Positions 9,371 through 17,702 of a stretch of 64,000 bases of DNA are shown piece by piece. Where the stretch lies: contig WHTS01000013.1 in NCBI GenBank assembly GCA_009377585.1, forward strand, positions 23,455 to 87,454, written 5' to 3'. Below the pieces are notes generated by a model. That model did no database searches. It was not told the DNA's origin and was given only the letters and a program-made list of their open reading frames with translations. The stretch comes from Betaproteobacteria bacterium. Its GTDB lineage: Bacteria; Pseudomonadota; Gammaproteobacteria; Burkholderiales; WYBJ01. The position numbers and the translations under genes were made by a program. Position 1 is the stretch's first letter; each line of letters opens with the position of its first letter.

Positions 9371-9475
9371 CTAAGCGGCTGTCCGCCTCGACCAGGGCGG
9401 CGTTTGCGGTCGCGTCGCCCTGGCGCCGGCCAGGTATTCACTCCGCTCCGGCGTTTCTTCTTCGAGTCGCGTCAT
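9371..9475 (-). CDS. Possible 34-residue ORF in the element remnant
   Basis: ATG at 9475, stop at 9371, ending one base before the ATG of the zinc-finger gene. The product is acidic then basic (MTRLEEETPERSE, TPPWSRRTAA). The tight spacing is the only support; it may be non-coding. Confidence 0.2.
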   Translation of the reverse strand: MTRLEEETPERSEYLAGARATRPQTPPWSRRTAA

Positions 9476-9491
9476 GCAGCGGCTCGCTCGC

Positions 9492-9988
9492 TCAGGCGAT
9501 TACAGTAAGCGCTGCTCTGATCTCGCCGGCGCTATGCGTGCCGTGCTTCGCTTTCGGGATTAGGCCCTTCTTGACCCAACGTCGATACGTTGGCTCTGCA
9601 ATGCCGCCGAATAGCGCGCGCACCACACACGGCTGCACGCGGGCATCGTCAGGAAGCGACGGCCACAGGCGCTAAATCGCTCCGGAGGAAGATCGAGGAT
9701 TCCGACTAGTTCGCCGCTAAGGTGGGCCTGTTCCATTGCCTTGCAAAGTTTAGAAGTCGCTGCAGGATCGTTTGGATAAAAGAGACGCACGATATCGTCG
9801 CACGACCAAGCGGGCACGATTCCTTGTTTGATGCAGTCTTCGATGTGTTCCACCATGCGTTGCCGCATCCGCGCGTCGTAGTATGGCGCGAGAATTCGGA
9901 TACACTCGCGAAGCGCATTCGCCCCTTCGTCCGACAGGCTCATAGCACGCCTTCCAGTGCTTTCCTTCAAGCGAGGAAGTCGCGCCAA
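9492..9988 (-). pseudogene. Mobile-element protein with AlpA/MerR-like HTH end, frameshifted
   Basis: The frame from 9988 (alternative ATG at 9943, MSLSDEGAN) is good up to LDLPPERFSA. After that it drifts into Cys/Arg-rich shadow sequence and stops at 9560. The neighbouring frame continues instead with LWPSLPDDARVQP, ALFGGIAEPTYRRW and HSAGEIRAAL and stops at 9492. This is a helix-turn-helix of the AlpA/excisionase kind common beside P4-type integrases. A one-base indel near 9660-9675 would join the parts into about 165 residues. I read it as a broken regulator or excisionase of the integrated element. Confidence 0.55.
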
Positions 9989-10091
9989 GCCGGTGAAGGT
10001 GCCGGCGTTTCGGTGATCAGCCTAGGCGCGACAATTCAATCTTACCTTCGCCATTCCAGCCATCGAGTTTTGAGAGTTGCCGGCGCGGGTC

Positions 10092-11327
10092 TTACCCTGC
10101 TGCCTTGCGGATCGGGAGAACTTTGCGCCCGCGCGCCGCTGCGTCCAGATAGTCGGCCCATGATTGCATCATCTGGATGCGCTCGGGCAGGTATTGCGCA
10201 TGGTTGTACGCGGCGCGGACTTTGTTCCCTTCGACGTGCGCGAGCTGCCGCTCGATAACGTCCGGCTTGAAGCCGATCTCATTGAGGATCGTGCTGGCCG
10301 TCGACCGGAAGCCGTGCACCGTGGCGCGGCCGTGGTAGCCCATGCGATAGAGCGCATAGAGCAGCGTATTCTCGCTCATGACCTTGCCGCCGCCGGTCGT
10401 CGCAGGAAACAGCAGGTCATCGTGCCACGAGTGCTTCTTGATCTCGGCCAGGACCTCCAGCGCCTGGCGCGACAGCGGGACGATGTGCCCCTGCCTGCCG
10501 CCCTTCATCCTGGCAGCAGGAACACGCCATTCGGCCCGGTCCATATCGAACTCATCCCACCGGGCGCCGCGGAGCTCGCCGGAGCGCACGAACGTGAGCA
10601 GCACCAGGCGCAGCGCAAGTATGGTCAGCGGATGCCCGTCGTAGCCCTCCAGACGCTCCAGGAACGCCGGCAGCTCGTCGCGCTTGATCCACTTGCGGTG
10701 CTGAACCTCGGGCGCCTCTATCGCCTCAGGATCGATCTGCGCGGCCGGGTTGTACGTCGCCTTGTGGGTGGCGATCGCGTAGCGAAACACCGACGAGCAG
10801 CGTTGCTTGATGCGGCCCGCTACATCGTAGGCGCCACGGGCAATCACCCGATCGAGCAGGCGCAGAATCTCCGGGGTAGTGATTTCGGCAATCGGCCGCC
10901 GGCCGATGTACGGAAACACGTCGCGCGTCAGCGAATCCAGCACACGGTCGCCGTGGTCCGAAGACCATTTCCGCCGCCGCTTGGCGTCCGATACCTTGCG
11001 CTTGCACCAAGCACGAGCCACCGCCTCGAACGAGTTCGCCGCGCGCTCGATCTGCTCGCGCTTCGTCTCGTGCTTCGTTACGACCGGGTCTTTGCCTTCG
11101 GCGATCAGGCTGCGCGCCTCGTCGCGTGCCGCGCGCGCCTGCTTCAGCTTGACGGCCGGGTAGACCCCGAGCGCAAGCACCCGCTCTTTGCCATGCAGCC
11201 GGAACTTCAGGCGCCAGTATTTCGAGCCGTTGGAATGGACGAGAAGAAAGAGGCCGTCACCGTCGAACAGCTTGCGCTGCCTGTCGCCGGCCTTCTCCGC
11301 TTTGATGCGAGCATCGGACAGTGCCAT
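10092..11327 (-). CDS. P4-type tyrosine recombinase (integrase)
   Basis: The ATG at 11327 (MALSDARIK), with GGGAG nine bases upstream, gives 411 residues. The N-terminal DUF4102 arm-binding domain is seen in DGDGLFLLV, KYWRLKFRLHGKER and LGVYPAVKLKQAR. A core-binding domain follows. The catalytic domain has Arg in RSGELRGARWDEF, His-x-x-Arg in HGFRSTAST, His in QLAHVEGN and nucleophile Tyr in YNHAQYLPER. All catalytic residues are present, so the enzyme may be active. Its 5' end faces the 3' end of tRNA-Leu 194 bp away, the usual position for an integrase whose att site is the tRNA 3' end. I found no second copy of the tRNA end to mark the far border. Confidence 0.95.
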   Translation of the reverse strand: MALSDARIKAEKAGDRQRKLFDGDGLFLLVHSNGSKYWRLKFRLHGKERVLALGVYPAVKLKQARAARDEARSLIAEGKDPVVTKHETKREQIERAANSFEAVARAWCKRKVSDAKRRRKWSSDHGDRVLDSLTRDVFPYIGRRPIAEITTPEILRLLDRVIARGAYDVAGRIKQRCSSVFRYAIATHKATYNPAAQIDPEAIEAPEVQHRKWIKRDELPAFLERLEGYDGHPLTILALRLVLLTFVRSGELRGARWDEFDMDRAEWRVPAARMKGGRQGHIVPLSRQALEVLAEIKKHSWHDDLLFPATTGGGKVMSENTLLYALYRMGYHGRATVHGFRSTASTILNEIGFKPDVIERQLAHVEGNKVRAAYNHAQYLPERIQMMQSWADYLDAAARGRKVLPIRKAAG

Positions 11328-11520
11328 GGGGGTATCTCCCTGCGGGCCTAAAACCCGTCTGTACCCCGCGAATGTACCCCCCATTAGATTGGGTCGTCAA
11401 ATCCAGCCATCACCTGACCATTCGGCGCTAGCCGGGCAGTGTTTCATAGGGCAATTCGTCGATATAGGCTTCATGGCCCGTCTGATATGGCGGCAAATGA
11501 CGGCGATTGAATTTCGGTAC

Positions 11521-11608
11521 TGGTGCCCGAGGCCGGATTCGAACCGGCACGCCGTATTAGGGCGAGGGATTTTAAGTCCCTTGTGTCTACCGATTCCACC
11601 ACCCGGGC
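11521..11608 (-). tRNA. tRNA-Leu(UAA)
   Basis: Read on the minus strand, the 7-bp acceptor stem GCCCGGG pairs with CTCGGGC (one G-U), followed by discriminator A and an encoded CCA (11521-11523). The anticodon loop is CTTAAAA (anticodon UAA). The long variable arm around CGCCCTAATACGGCG is that of a class II tRNA, and the T-loop is GGTTCGAATCC. A possible -10 (TACAAT on the minus strand, 11642-11647) lies 33 bases upstream. The integrase downstream suggests its 3' end served as attB. Confidence 0.97.
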
Positions 11609-11688
11609 GAAGGACTAGGCTCCGACAGATCGGCCTATCCTATTGTAAACGGCCCGAGTCGGTGCAGGCGTCTCGAAGCTCACTCTGG

Positions 11689-11708
11689 ATTCCCGCCTGC
11701 GCGGGAAT
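11689..11708. repeat. REP-like hairpin ATTCCCGC-ctgc-GCGGGAAT
   Basis: A perfect 8-bp inverted repeat with a 4-base loop lies in the gap between the outer-membrane gene stop (11741) and tRNA-Leu. This motif is dispersed in many beta- and gammaproteobacterial genomes. There is no T-run, so it is a REP-like palindrome more than an intrinsic terminator. The rest of 11609-11740 shows no gene. Confidence 0.7.
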
Positions 11709-11740
11709 GACGAACTACTCCGAATTTACGATTCACCGCA

Positions 11741-12724
11741 CTAGAAGCGGGTCGTGAGCCCCACGACGGCAGCCCAATCCGCCGTCAGTTGCACGCCGTT
11801 CACGTGCTGATATACGGGCAATTGCACGAACCCGTAGAGCTGGGTGCGTTTCGAAAGCGAGTAGCTGATGCCCGGACTGACGTGGACGAAGCGGCCACCC
11901 GTGTCCTCGGGCTCGGCTTGCGCGCCGCGGTCCCGGCGTCGGACCTGGATATTGGCCTGCAGCATGAGGCCGACGTTCTCGGATGCTTCGTACCGATAGC
12001 CCACGTCCAGGGTGTAGCGCTTGCCCGGGCGGTAGTCCTGGCGACTATCGAGAGGGGTCTGAACAAGCACCTGCGCGAACCACGACGAGTCGAAGCCGGG
12101 AATGACCTGGCTGAAAAAACCGCCGATCAGCGCATCGGTCGTGCCGCTGCCTGGCTGCAAGGAGCGTTCCGCGAGGGCTCCCTCGTCGTTGCGAACATCG
12201 TGCTTGCCCGTGGGAAGCTTCAGACCGAAATTGATGCCGAAGAAACTCAACCGTCCCGTCGCCGGATTGCTCGCGGCAGTTTGAAACCGCCCGAGAACAC
12301 GGATGTCCCCCAACCGCGTGAAGTCCCAGCTTTCGGCAATCGGCGTGCCGCGGTGGTTATGGATGTGGCGGTGGCTCGGGTGCACGACGGGAACGACGGC
12401 GCTCACGCCCCAGTTGCGATCGAACGTGTAATCGAGCGTCGAGACGAGGTTGCGATTGATGCTGCGCACCTCGTCGTGATGCTTGGAAATCTCGCCGACA
12501 CCCACCTTCCTGGAGCCGGCGCGAGGCTGGTCCTGGTCCACGAACTCATAGCGCATATCGAGCCGCAGGCCAGGCTCGGCCACGAGCCCGTACAGGTTCC
12601 AGTTGGTATTCACCATGCAGTAGGCCAGGCCGCAGGTCGCATTCGCATCTGCCATGGCCATGATCGACATGGCCGATACGAGCAATATCCTTCTCGATGC
12701 ACTTTGGGCCATGAACGACGACAT
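11741..12724 (-). CDS. Outer-membrane beta-barrel protein (Phenol_MetA_deg-like)
   Basis: Start chosen at the ATG at 12724 (MSSFMAQSA; alternative 12712), giving about 327 residues with a signal peptide ending near DANA. The mature chain has alternating amphipathic strands (LRLDMRYEFVD, FFGINFGLKLPTGKHD, YTLDVGYRYEASENVGLMLQANIQV, YGFVQLPVYQ) and ends in a terminal Phe (LTTRF), the beta-signal for BAM insertion. A His-rich loop (HPSHRHIHNHRG) and Cys pair (ATCGLAYCM) could bind metal, but that is inference. The family is often called a transporter involved in phenol degradation, which is a loose name; the substrate is unknown. It is transcribed away from the ctaA block. Confidence 0.75.
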   Translation of the reverse strand: MSSFMAQSASRRILLVSAMSIMAMADANATCGLAYCMVNTNWNLYGLVAEPGLRLDMRYEFVDQDQPRAGSRKVGVGEISKHHDEVRSINRNLVSTLDYTFDRNWGVSAVVPVVHPSHRHIHNHRGTPIAESWDFTRLGDIRVLGRFQTAASNPATGRLSFFGINFGLKLPTGKHDVRNDEGALAERSLQPGSGTTDALIGGFFSQVIPGFDSSWFAQVLVQTPLDSRQDYRPGKRYTLDVGYRYEASENVGLMLQANIQVRRRDRGAQAEPEDTGGRFVHVSPGISYSLSKRTQLYGFVQLPVYQHVNGVQLTADWAAVVGLTTRF

Positions 12725-12960
12725 TCTTCCAGCCGGGCGTGGCAGGCGCGGGGGCGAGCAGCGGCATTCCTCGTGGCGCATGGGCGCGAATTCCTTTGTC
12801 TACCCATGCCGTCATTGAGGCGAAGGGATATATGTGTGTCGGCGAGCTACGCCGATGCAGCATCCGTGATCGGTGCGCGCGCTATTGTAATCGTGCCGCG
12901 TCGCGACACCATTGGACGCAGCGTCGATGGCATCCGACAATAGCAGCCTTTCGCTTCAAA

Positions 12961-13088
12961 CTCCCTTCGGGAGAGGAGTTGGGGTTGAGGGAAGTCGTGA
13001 GCACGACGCGTAATTTTCCCTCACCCTCGATCCATCTCCCGAAGGGAGAGGGAAGACAAGCACACCCCCTGGACAACATACAAGGGGT
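12961..13088. repeat. REP-like palindrome pair upstream of the CMD-Rieske gene
   Basis: Two palindromes in opposite orientation, CTCCCTTCGGGAG (12961-12973) and TCTCCCGAAGGGAGA (13035-13049), each sit beside a GAGGG/CCCTC flank, giving a BIME-like arrangement. The right part (13018-13088) recurs in direct orientation at 15888-15961, including the CAACATACAAGGGGT-type tail. The whole 12725-13134 gap shows no gene; the promoter of the following gene must lie within or next to the repeat. Confidence 0.75.
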
Positions 13089-13134
13089 GGCGTGAGGGAT
13101 CGAAGGCTCCCGCGCCGGTTCAGGAACAGATCGA

Positions 13135-13758
13135 ATGAGCGACGCACTCGACTACCTGCTCAAGGTTCGGCCCGAGGCCATGGGCCATTACTTCCGTTTC
13201 ATGCGCGAAGCGGGGCGCCATCTCGACCCGAAGACGCGGGCGCTCATCTCGGTCATCACCAAGGTTCATGCGCAAACCGAAGCCGGGTTCCGGCAATACC
13301 TGCGTCGGGCGCTCAAGGAAGGCGCGCAACCGATCGAAGTGCTGGATGCGCTGCTGATGGCGTTTCCGGCCCTCGGGCTCACCCGGATCGTCTGGGCGGT
13401 CGACGTGTTGCTCGCGATGGACCTTCCCGAATTCCGGGCCGATGCGCTTCTGGGTGAAACCGGCTGGCATCGAGTCTGCGCACTGGATGATTTCGAGGTC
13501 GGCGAGACGGCCCGCATCGAGGTCGATGGCAAGCCGCTGCTCGTCCATCGCACCGAGGACGGGATACGAATATACGATGCACATTGTCCGCACCAGGCCA
13601 CCCTGCTGTCCGCGGACGCGGTGAAAGGAACTCGGCTCGTATGCCCGAAGCACGGCTGGGAGTTCGATGTGCTCGATGGCCGATCGATCAAGGGCAACGC
13701 GCCGCTGCGCGAATTCCCGAACCGCATCGATGAACGCGCCGTGCTCGCGTACTGGTGA
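13135..13758 (+). CDS. CMD/AhpD-like domain fused to a Rieske [2Fe-2S] ferredoxin
   Basis: The product has 207 residues and no export signal. Residues 1-~100 are helical and carboxymuconolactone decarboxylase-like (LDPKTRALISVITKVHAQTEAGF, ALLMAFPALG), but the redox CxxC of AhpD is absent. Residues ~110-207 form a Rieske domain with Cys151, His153, Cys170 and His173 (CPHQ...CPKHGWEFD) to ligate a 2Fe-2S cluster. The stop overlaps the GTG of ctaA (GTGA), so the two are translationally coupled. Electron delivery to an oxygenation step near heme A synthesis is a possible role, but that is inference; a general small-molecule oxygenase ferredoxin is equally open. Confidence 0.8.
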   Translation: MSDALDYLLKVRPEAMGHYFRFMREAGRHLDPKTRALISVITKVHAQTEAGFRQYLRRALKEGAQPIEVLDALLMAFPALGLTRIVWAVDVLLAMDLPEFRADALLGETGWHRVCALDDFEVGETARIEVDGKPLLVHRTEDGIRIYDAHCPHQATLLSADAVKGTRLVCPKHGWEFDVLDGRSIKGNAPLREFPNRIDERAVLAYW

Positions 13759-14798
13759 GCATGGCGCGAGCGCGCATGGACGACCGGACACGCCGGCAGG
13801 TCGCAACCTGGCTGTTTGCGTTATGCGCGCTGCTGTTCGTCATGATCGTGGTCGGCGGCATCACGCGTCTCACCCGATCGGGACTTTCGATCGTCGAGTG
13901 GCAGCCGATCGTGGGCACCCTGCCGCCGCTGAGCGAGGCGCAGTGGCTCGATCTGTTCGACAAGTACAAGCTCACGCCGGAATACAAGCAGGTCAATCTC
14001 GGCATGAGCCTCGCGCAGTTCAAGAGCATCTTCTGGTGGGAATACATTCATCGGCTGCTGGGCCGGCTGATCGGTTTGGGATTTCTCCTGCCCTATCTCG
14101 GGTTCCTGCTGCGCAAGCGTCTCGACCGCTATTACGCCTGGCGGCTCGGATTCGTTTTCCTGCTGGGCGCGGCGCAGGGCGCGATGGGCTGGTACATGGT
14201 GATGAGCGGCCTGGTGGACGATCCGCGCGTGAGCCACTTCCGGCTCACCGCGCACCTGGGACTTGCCTTCGCCATCTTTGCCGCGATGTTCTGGATCGCG
14301 CTCGACATGCTCAAGCCGAGCCCAGGACGGGCCGCGCATCGCACCCGGCTCTCCGGCGGCGCTCTCGCACTGGTGGCGCTGGTGTTCCTGATGATCCTGA
14401 GCGGCGGCCTCGTAGCCGGCATCCGTGCCGGCTATGCCTACAACACTTTTCCGCTCATGAACGGCCACTTCGTCCCGCCCGAGATCTTCATGCTCGAACC
14501 GTGGCACCTGAACTTCTTCAACAACATGGCGACGGTGCAGTTCGATCATCGCCTGATCGCGTGGCTGCTCATGATCGTCGTGCCGCTCATGTGGTGGGCC
14601 ACGCGGCGCAACCCGGTGCCGCCCGCGGCGCGACTGGCAGCGAGCTGCCTGTTGGCCGCGGCTGCCTTGCAGGTGAGTCTCGGAATCACGACGCTGCTGC
14701 TGCGCGTGCCGGTCGTGCTCGGCGCTGCACACCAGGGCGGCGCGGTGCTCGTATTCGCGGCCGCCCTATGGCTCGCGCACGCCCTGCGCCCAACATGA
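13755..14798 (+). CDS. ctaA: Heme A synthase (CtaA/COX15)
   Basis: A membrane protein of about 345 residues with eight hydrophobic segments. The GTG at 13755 overlaps the preceding stop; the ATG at 13761 is an alternative. Family hallmarks are GGITRLTRSGLSIVEWQP near the N-terminus, WWEYIHRLLGRLIG with a heme-ligand His, HFRLTAHLGLAF, GLVAGIRAGYAYNTFPLM, NNMATVQFDHRLIAW and LGAAHQGGAVL. It converts heme O to heme A by oxidising the C8 methyl to formyl for aa3-type oxidases. Loop FDKYKLTPEYKQVNLGMSL is typical of the proteobacterial/mitochondrial type. No other cta gene is in view. Confidence 0.96.
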   Translation: MSMARARMDDRTRRQVATWLFALCALLFVMIVVGGITRLTRSGLSIVEWQPIVGTLPPLSEAQWLDLFDKYKLTPEYKQVNLGMSLAQFKSIFWWEYIHRLLGRLIGLGFLLPYLGFLLRKRLDRYYAWRLGFVFLLGAAQGAMGWYMVMSGLVDDPRVSHFRLTAHLGLAFAIFAAMFWIALDMLKPSPGRAAHRTRLSGGALALVALVFLMILSGGLVAGIRAGYAYNTFPLMNGHFVPPEIFMLEPWHLNFFNNMATVQFDHRLIAWLLMIVVPLMWWATRRNPVPPAARLAASCLLAAAALQVSLGITTLLLRVPVVLGAAHQGGAVLVFAAALWLAHALRPT

Positions 14799-14814
14799 AC
14801 GGAATGCCGCCGCC

Positions 14815-15867
14815 ATGCCCCAAGACAAGACCTTCGTGTTTCTGGTGATCCTCATCACCGCCGCCTTCATCTGGATCCTGCGGCCGTTTTATGGCGCGAT
14901 ATTCTGGGCGACGATGCTGGCGATCCTGTTCGGCCCGATGTTCCGGCGCCTGACGCTCGGCGGGCGGGCGCGGCGCACGCCGGCGGCGCTGCTCACCACC
15001 TTCGTCATCGTGGTGCTGGTGATCCTGCCGGCGGCCATCCTTACCGGCATGCTGGTGCAGGAAGGGCTGGGCGTTTACCAGCGCGTGCAGTCGGGGGAGC
15101 TCAATTTCGCGCGCTACCTGCAGCAGATCATCGGAGTGCTGCCGGCGTGGGCGACCGGATGGCTGGAGGAATCGGGGCTGACCGATTTCGCCACGATGCA
15201 GGAACGCTTGTCGGCGGGACTGATGAAAGGCGTCCAGTTCTTCGCCACGCAGGCGTTCACGGTCGGAACCAACACGCTCGAATTCATCGTCGCCTTCTTC
15301 ATCATGCTTTATCTGCTGTTCTTCCTGCTGCGCGACGGCGACCGGCTCGCCCAGCGCATCCGCTCCGCGGTCCCCTTGGAGCACACGCTGCAGCAAAACC
15401 TGGCGACGAAGTTCGCGGCCGTGGTGCGAGCGACCATCAAGGGCAGTCTCGTGGTCGCGGTCGTGCAGGGGGCGCTGGGCGGACTCATCTTCTGGATCCT
15501 GGGGATCAACGCGCCGGTGTTCTGGGGCGTGGTGATGGCGTTCCTGTCGCTGCTGCCCGCGGTGGGCACGGCGCTCGTGTGGGTACCGGTCGCGATCTAC
15601 TTCCTGGTCACGGCTTCGCTCGTGAAAGGGCTCGTGCTGGTCGCTTTCGGCGTATTCGTGATCGGCATGGTGGATAACGTGTTGCGCCCGATCCTGGTGG
15701 GCAAGGATACGAAAATGCCCGACTACATCGTGCTCATCTCGACTCTGGGCGGCATGGCGATGTTCGGCATCAACGGCTTCGTCATCGGGCCGCTGATCGC
15801 CGCCATGTTCATCGCGGTATGGGATACCGTGGCGCAGGCGAATGCTGCTCGACACACCGAGCTTTGA
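14815..15867 (+). CDS. AI-2E/PerM-family membrane permease
   Basis: The product has 350 residues with about seven TMs and a large soluble loop (about 85-150). Family signs are the duplicated N-terminal helices, FIVAFFIMLYLLFFLLRDG, IKGSLVVAVVQGALGGLIFWILG, FLSLLPAVGTALVW and the C-terminal DNVLRPILVG...PDYIVLISTLGGMAMFGINGFVIGPLI. Members export small molecules or act as Na+/H+ antiporters; the substrate cannot be predicted here. It follows ctaA by 16 bp on the same strand. A REP-like repeat starts 20 bp after its stop. Confidence 0.9.
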   Translation: MPQDKTFVFLVILITAAFIWILRPFYGAIFWATMLAILFGPMFRRLTLGGRARRTPAALLTTFVIVVLVILPAAILTGMLVQEGLGVYQRVQSGELNFARYLQQIIGVLPAWATGWLEESGLTDFATMQERLSAGLMKGVQFFATQAFTVGTNTLEFIVAFFIMLYLLFFLLRDGDRLAQRIRSAVPLEHTLQQNLATKFAAVVRATIKGSLVVAVVQGALGGLIFWILGINAPVFWGVVMAFLSLLPAVGTALVWVPVAIYFLVTASLVKGLVLVAFGVFVIGMVDNVLRPILVGKDTKMPDYIVLISTLGGMAMFGINGFVIGPLIAAMFIAVWDTVAQANAARHTEL

Positions 15868-15887
15868 GGCACGCGCTTTCCTCCCCT

Positions 15888-15961
15888 CCCCTCACCCTCG
15901 ATCCCTCTCCCGAAGGGAGAGGGAAGACAACCATAGCCCTTGGGGCAAACATACAAGGGGT
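15888..15961. repeat. Second copy of the REP-like repeat
   Basis: This stretch matches 13018-13088 from CCCTCACCCTCGATCC through the CTCTCCCGAAGGGAGAG palindrome to ATACAAGGGGT, with a few changes and a 3-base length difference. It lies between convergent genes (the permease and the PqiC-like lipoprotein). The two direct copies bracket the Rieske-fusion/ctaA/permease block. Confidence 0.85.
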
Positions 15962-15984
15962 ATGAAGCGGTCTTTGCTGCGGCG

Positions 15985-16590
15985 CTACGGCGGGGTATTG
16001 CTGCGAGAGCGTAGCGTCGCCGCCTCGCGCGCGAGCGCGCTGGCGAATTCGCCCAATGCCTGCGCGGTAGCTGCGGCCACCGCGGATGGCTGCGCCGAGG
16101 CGAGCGGTACGTCGAGCTGCGTGCGACCCGAGTGATTGGCACGCTCGCCTCCGGCGGCGACGAAGCTCCAGCGCGCATCGAGTGCAAGACGGCCGTCGAG
16201 CGGGTCCAGCGTGAGAAGCTCGATCGTCAGGTCGGCATCGGGGATGCGGCCGTCGCCTTCGATCAACACGCGCCCGGGGCCGAGCCGTTGCGACAACGCG
16301 TCGCGCAGCACGCGCCCCGCGGCATCCGACAGCCGCTCGGCCCATTCGGCATCGGCCGCCACGATCAACGTCTCGCCTTGGCGGCCGGTCACGACCGGGA
16401 AGCCATCCAGATAGCCGGGTACGCTCACGTGCCGCAGCAGGATCGTCGGCTCCGCGGCTGAATCCGCTGCGGCGCTCGGCGCGGCGGGCGGCGGCGCCGG
16501 CAGCGCTACCAGCGTGGGCGGCGCGGACGCGCATGCAGCGAGCATGAGCAAACCCGATGTTACCAATGCCGCGCGAACAGTCGTCATCAT
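15985..16590 (-). CDS. PqiC/ABC-type transport auxiliary lipoprotein of an MCE system
   Basis: Start at 16590 (MMTTVRAALVTSG) gives about 201 residues with a lipoprotein signal (GLLMLAAC) whose Cys is followed by a Pro/Ala-rich linker. The mature domain carries TILLRHVSVPGYLD, IVAADAEWAERLSDAAGRVLRDAL and TIELLTLDPL, as in PqiC-like outer-membrane lipoproteins that partner MCE proteins. It is the last gene of the minus-strand Mla-type operon. An in-frame ATG at 16674 would add 28 residues, but that segment is a tandem copy of the start region, so the downstream start is preferred. Confidence 0.8.
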   Translation of the reverse strand: MMTTVRAALVTSGLLMLAACASAPPTLVALPAPPPAAPSAAADSAAEPTILLRHVSVPGYLDGFPVVTGRQGETLIVAADAEWAERLSDAAGRVLRDALSQRLGPGRVLIEGDGRIPDADLTIELLTLDPLDGRLALDARWSFVAAGGERANHSGRTQLDVPLASAQPSAVAAATAQALGEFASALAREAATLRSRSNTPP

Positions 16591-16704
16591 CGTTCCCGAA
16601 TGAGAATGCTCGGATCTCGAAGCAAGCATCATTAAACCCAATGTCACGAATGCGCCGTGCACGGTCGTCATCATCGTCCCCGAATGAGAATGCTCGGATC
16701 GCGA
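16537..16704. repeat. 84-bp tandem duplication across the mlaD-like end and lipoprotein start
   Basis: Units at about 16537-16620 and 16621-16704 share ATCATCGT(T/C)CCCGAATGAGAATGCTCGGATC-type sequence and the preceding signal-peptide codons. The unit is 28 codons, so the reading frame through both copies stays open (MMTTVHGAFVTLG then MMTTVRAALVTSG). The mlaD-like stop (16671) lies in the right copy only. Confidence 0.85.
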
Positions 16705-17702
16705 TCGGCGCGCTCGGCCAGGCTGCGCAGTCGCGCCGCCGCGGCGGCCAGATCGTCCACGGCGCGCTGGATCTGGATCATCGTGCGTCCGTGCGGGTCG
16801 AGCACCCGGCTCGCCCCTTCCAGCGCCTGCTGCGTTGTTTCGAGCGCCGGAGGCAGCGCAGCGAGTGCGGCATCGGCACCGGCGATGGTCTTGTCCACCT
16901 GCTGCAGCGTCGATCGGGCCGAGGCGGCCGTGCTGGCCGCTTCGCGCTCCAGCGTCGCGGCAAGGGCCTGCACCGATTGCAGCGTCTTGTCGAGCGAGCC
17001 GGCGCTGGTCGTCATCGTTGCGCGCACGGTGTCCGAAAGGCCCGCGACTTCGGTGTCGACCGTCTTCAGGGTCTGGCGCAGCTGGGCAACGAGCAGCGGC
17101 AACTCCTGCATCGTCTGCGCGGTCTCGGGCGAGCCGAGGATGCGATTGAGTGCGCCAAGCGTGCCCTGCAGTGCTTCCACTGCCGCGGGCAAGTCGATGT
17201 TGCGTGCCTTGCGGGCGAGCTCCTCGAGATCCGTGGGCACGGTCGGAATCTCCGTCGGCCAGGTGGTCTCGGCCTTCCGCGACTCGGCTTTGGGGCGAAA
17301 ATCGAGATCCACGGTCAGGAGCCCGGTCACGAAATTCTGCTTCACCAGTTGCGCGGCGAGGCCGCGCTCAACCAGCGTGGGCACCAAGGTCTCGTCCATC
17401 GGCAGCTCGCCGCCGTAGAACTGCACCGAGTCGGGCACCAGGTCCATGTCTACCTGCACGATGGTGCGGAAGACTTTCGGCTCGATGCGGATGCCGATCG
17501 CTTTCACCTGGCCGACCTCGACGCCCCGGTAAGTCACCGCGGCGCCGACCTGCAAGCCCGCAACCGAACCGCTGAAGAAACTGACTGCGCGCAGCCGATC
17601 GGCAAAGAACGCGCCGCGGCCGAACAACAAGATCGCAGCCACGATCAGGGCGAGCGCGCCGAGCACGAACAGGCCGATCGTGGTCGGTGCGCGCCGGCTC
17701 AT
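16671..17702 (-). CDS. mlaD: MCE-domain lipid-binding protein (MlaD/PqiB-like)
   Basis: Start at the ATG at 17702 (MSRRAPTTIGLF) gives 343 residues. One N-terminal TM (LGALALIVAAILLFG) anchors a periplasmic MCE domain (VSFFSGSVAGLQVGAAVTYRGVEVGQV). A long alpha-helical/coiled C-terminal region (about 190-343; repeated TMQELPLLVAQLRQTL, LDKTLQSVQALAATLE) follows. MCE proteins form hexamers that carry phospholipids between membranes. It sits between the ATPase gene (109 bp upstream, no gene in the gap) and the lipoprotein gene. The single MCE domain with long helix fits MlaD-like proteins of YrbD/LetB relatives; the exact lipid and direction are unknown. Confidence 0.88.
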   Translation of the reverse strand: MSRRAPTTIGLFVLGALALIVAAILLFGRGAFFADRLRAVSFFSGSVAGLQVGAAVTYRGVEVGQVKAIGIRIEPKVFRTIVQVDMDLVPDSVQFYGGELPMDETLVPTLVERGLAAQLVKQNFVTGLLTVDLDFRPKAESRKAETTWPTEIPTVPTDLEELARKARNIDLPAAVEALQGTLGALNRILGSPETAQTMQELPLLVAQLRQTLKTVDTEVAGLSDTVRATMTTSAGSLDKTLQSVQALAATLEREAASTAASARSTLQQVDKTIAGADAALAALPPALETTQQALEGASRVLDPHGRTMIQIQRAVDDLAAAAARLRSLAERADRDPSILIRGR

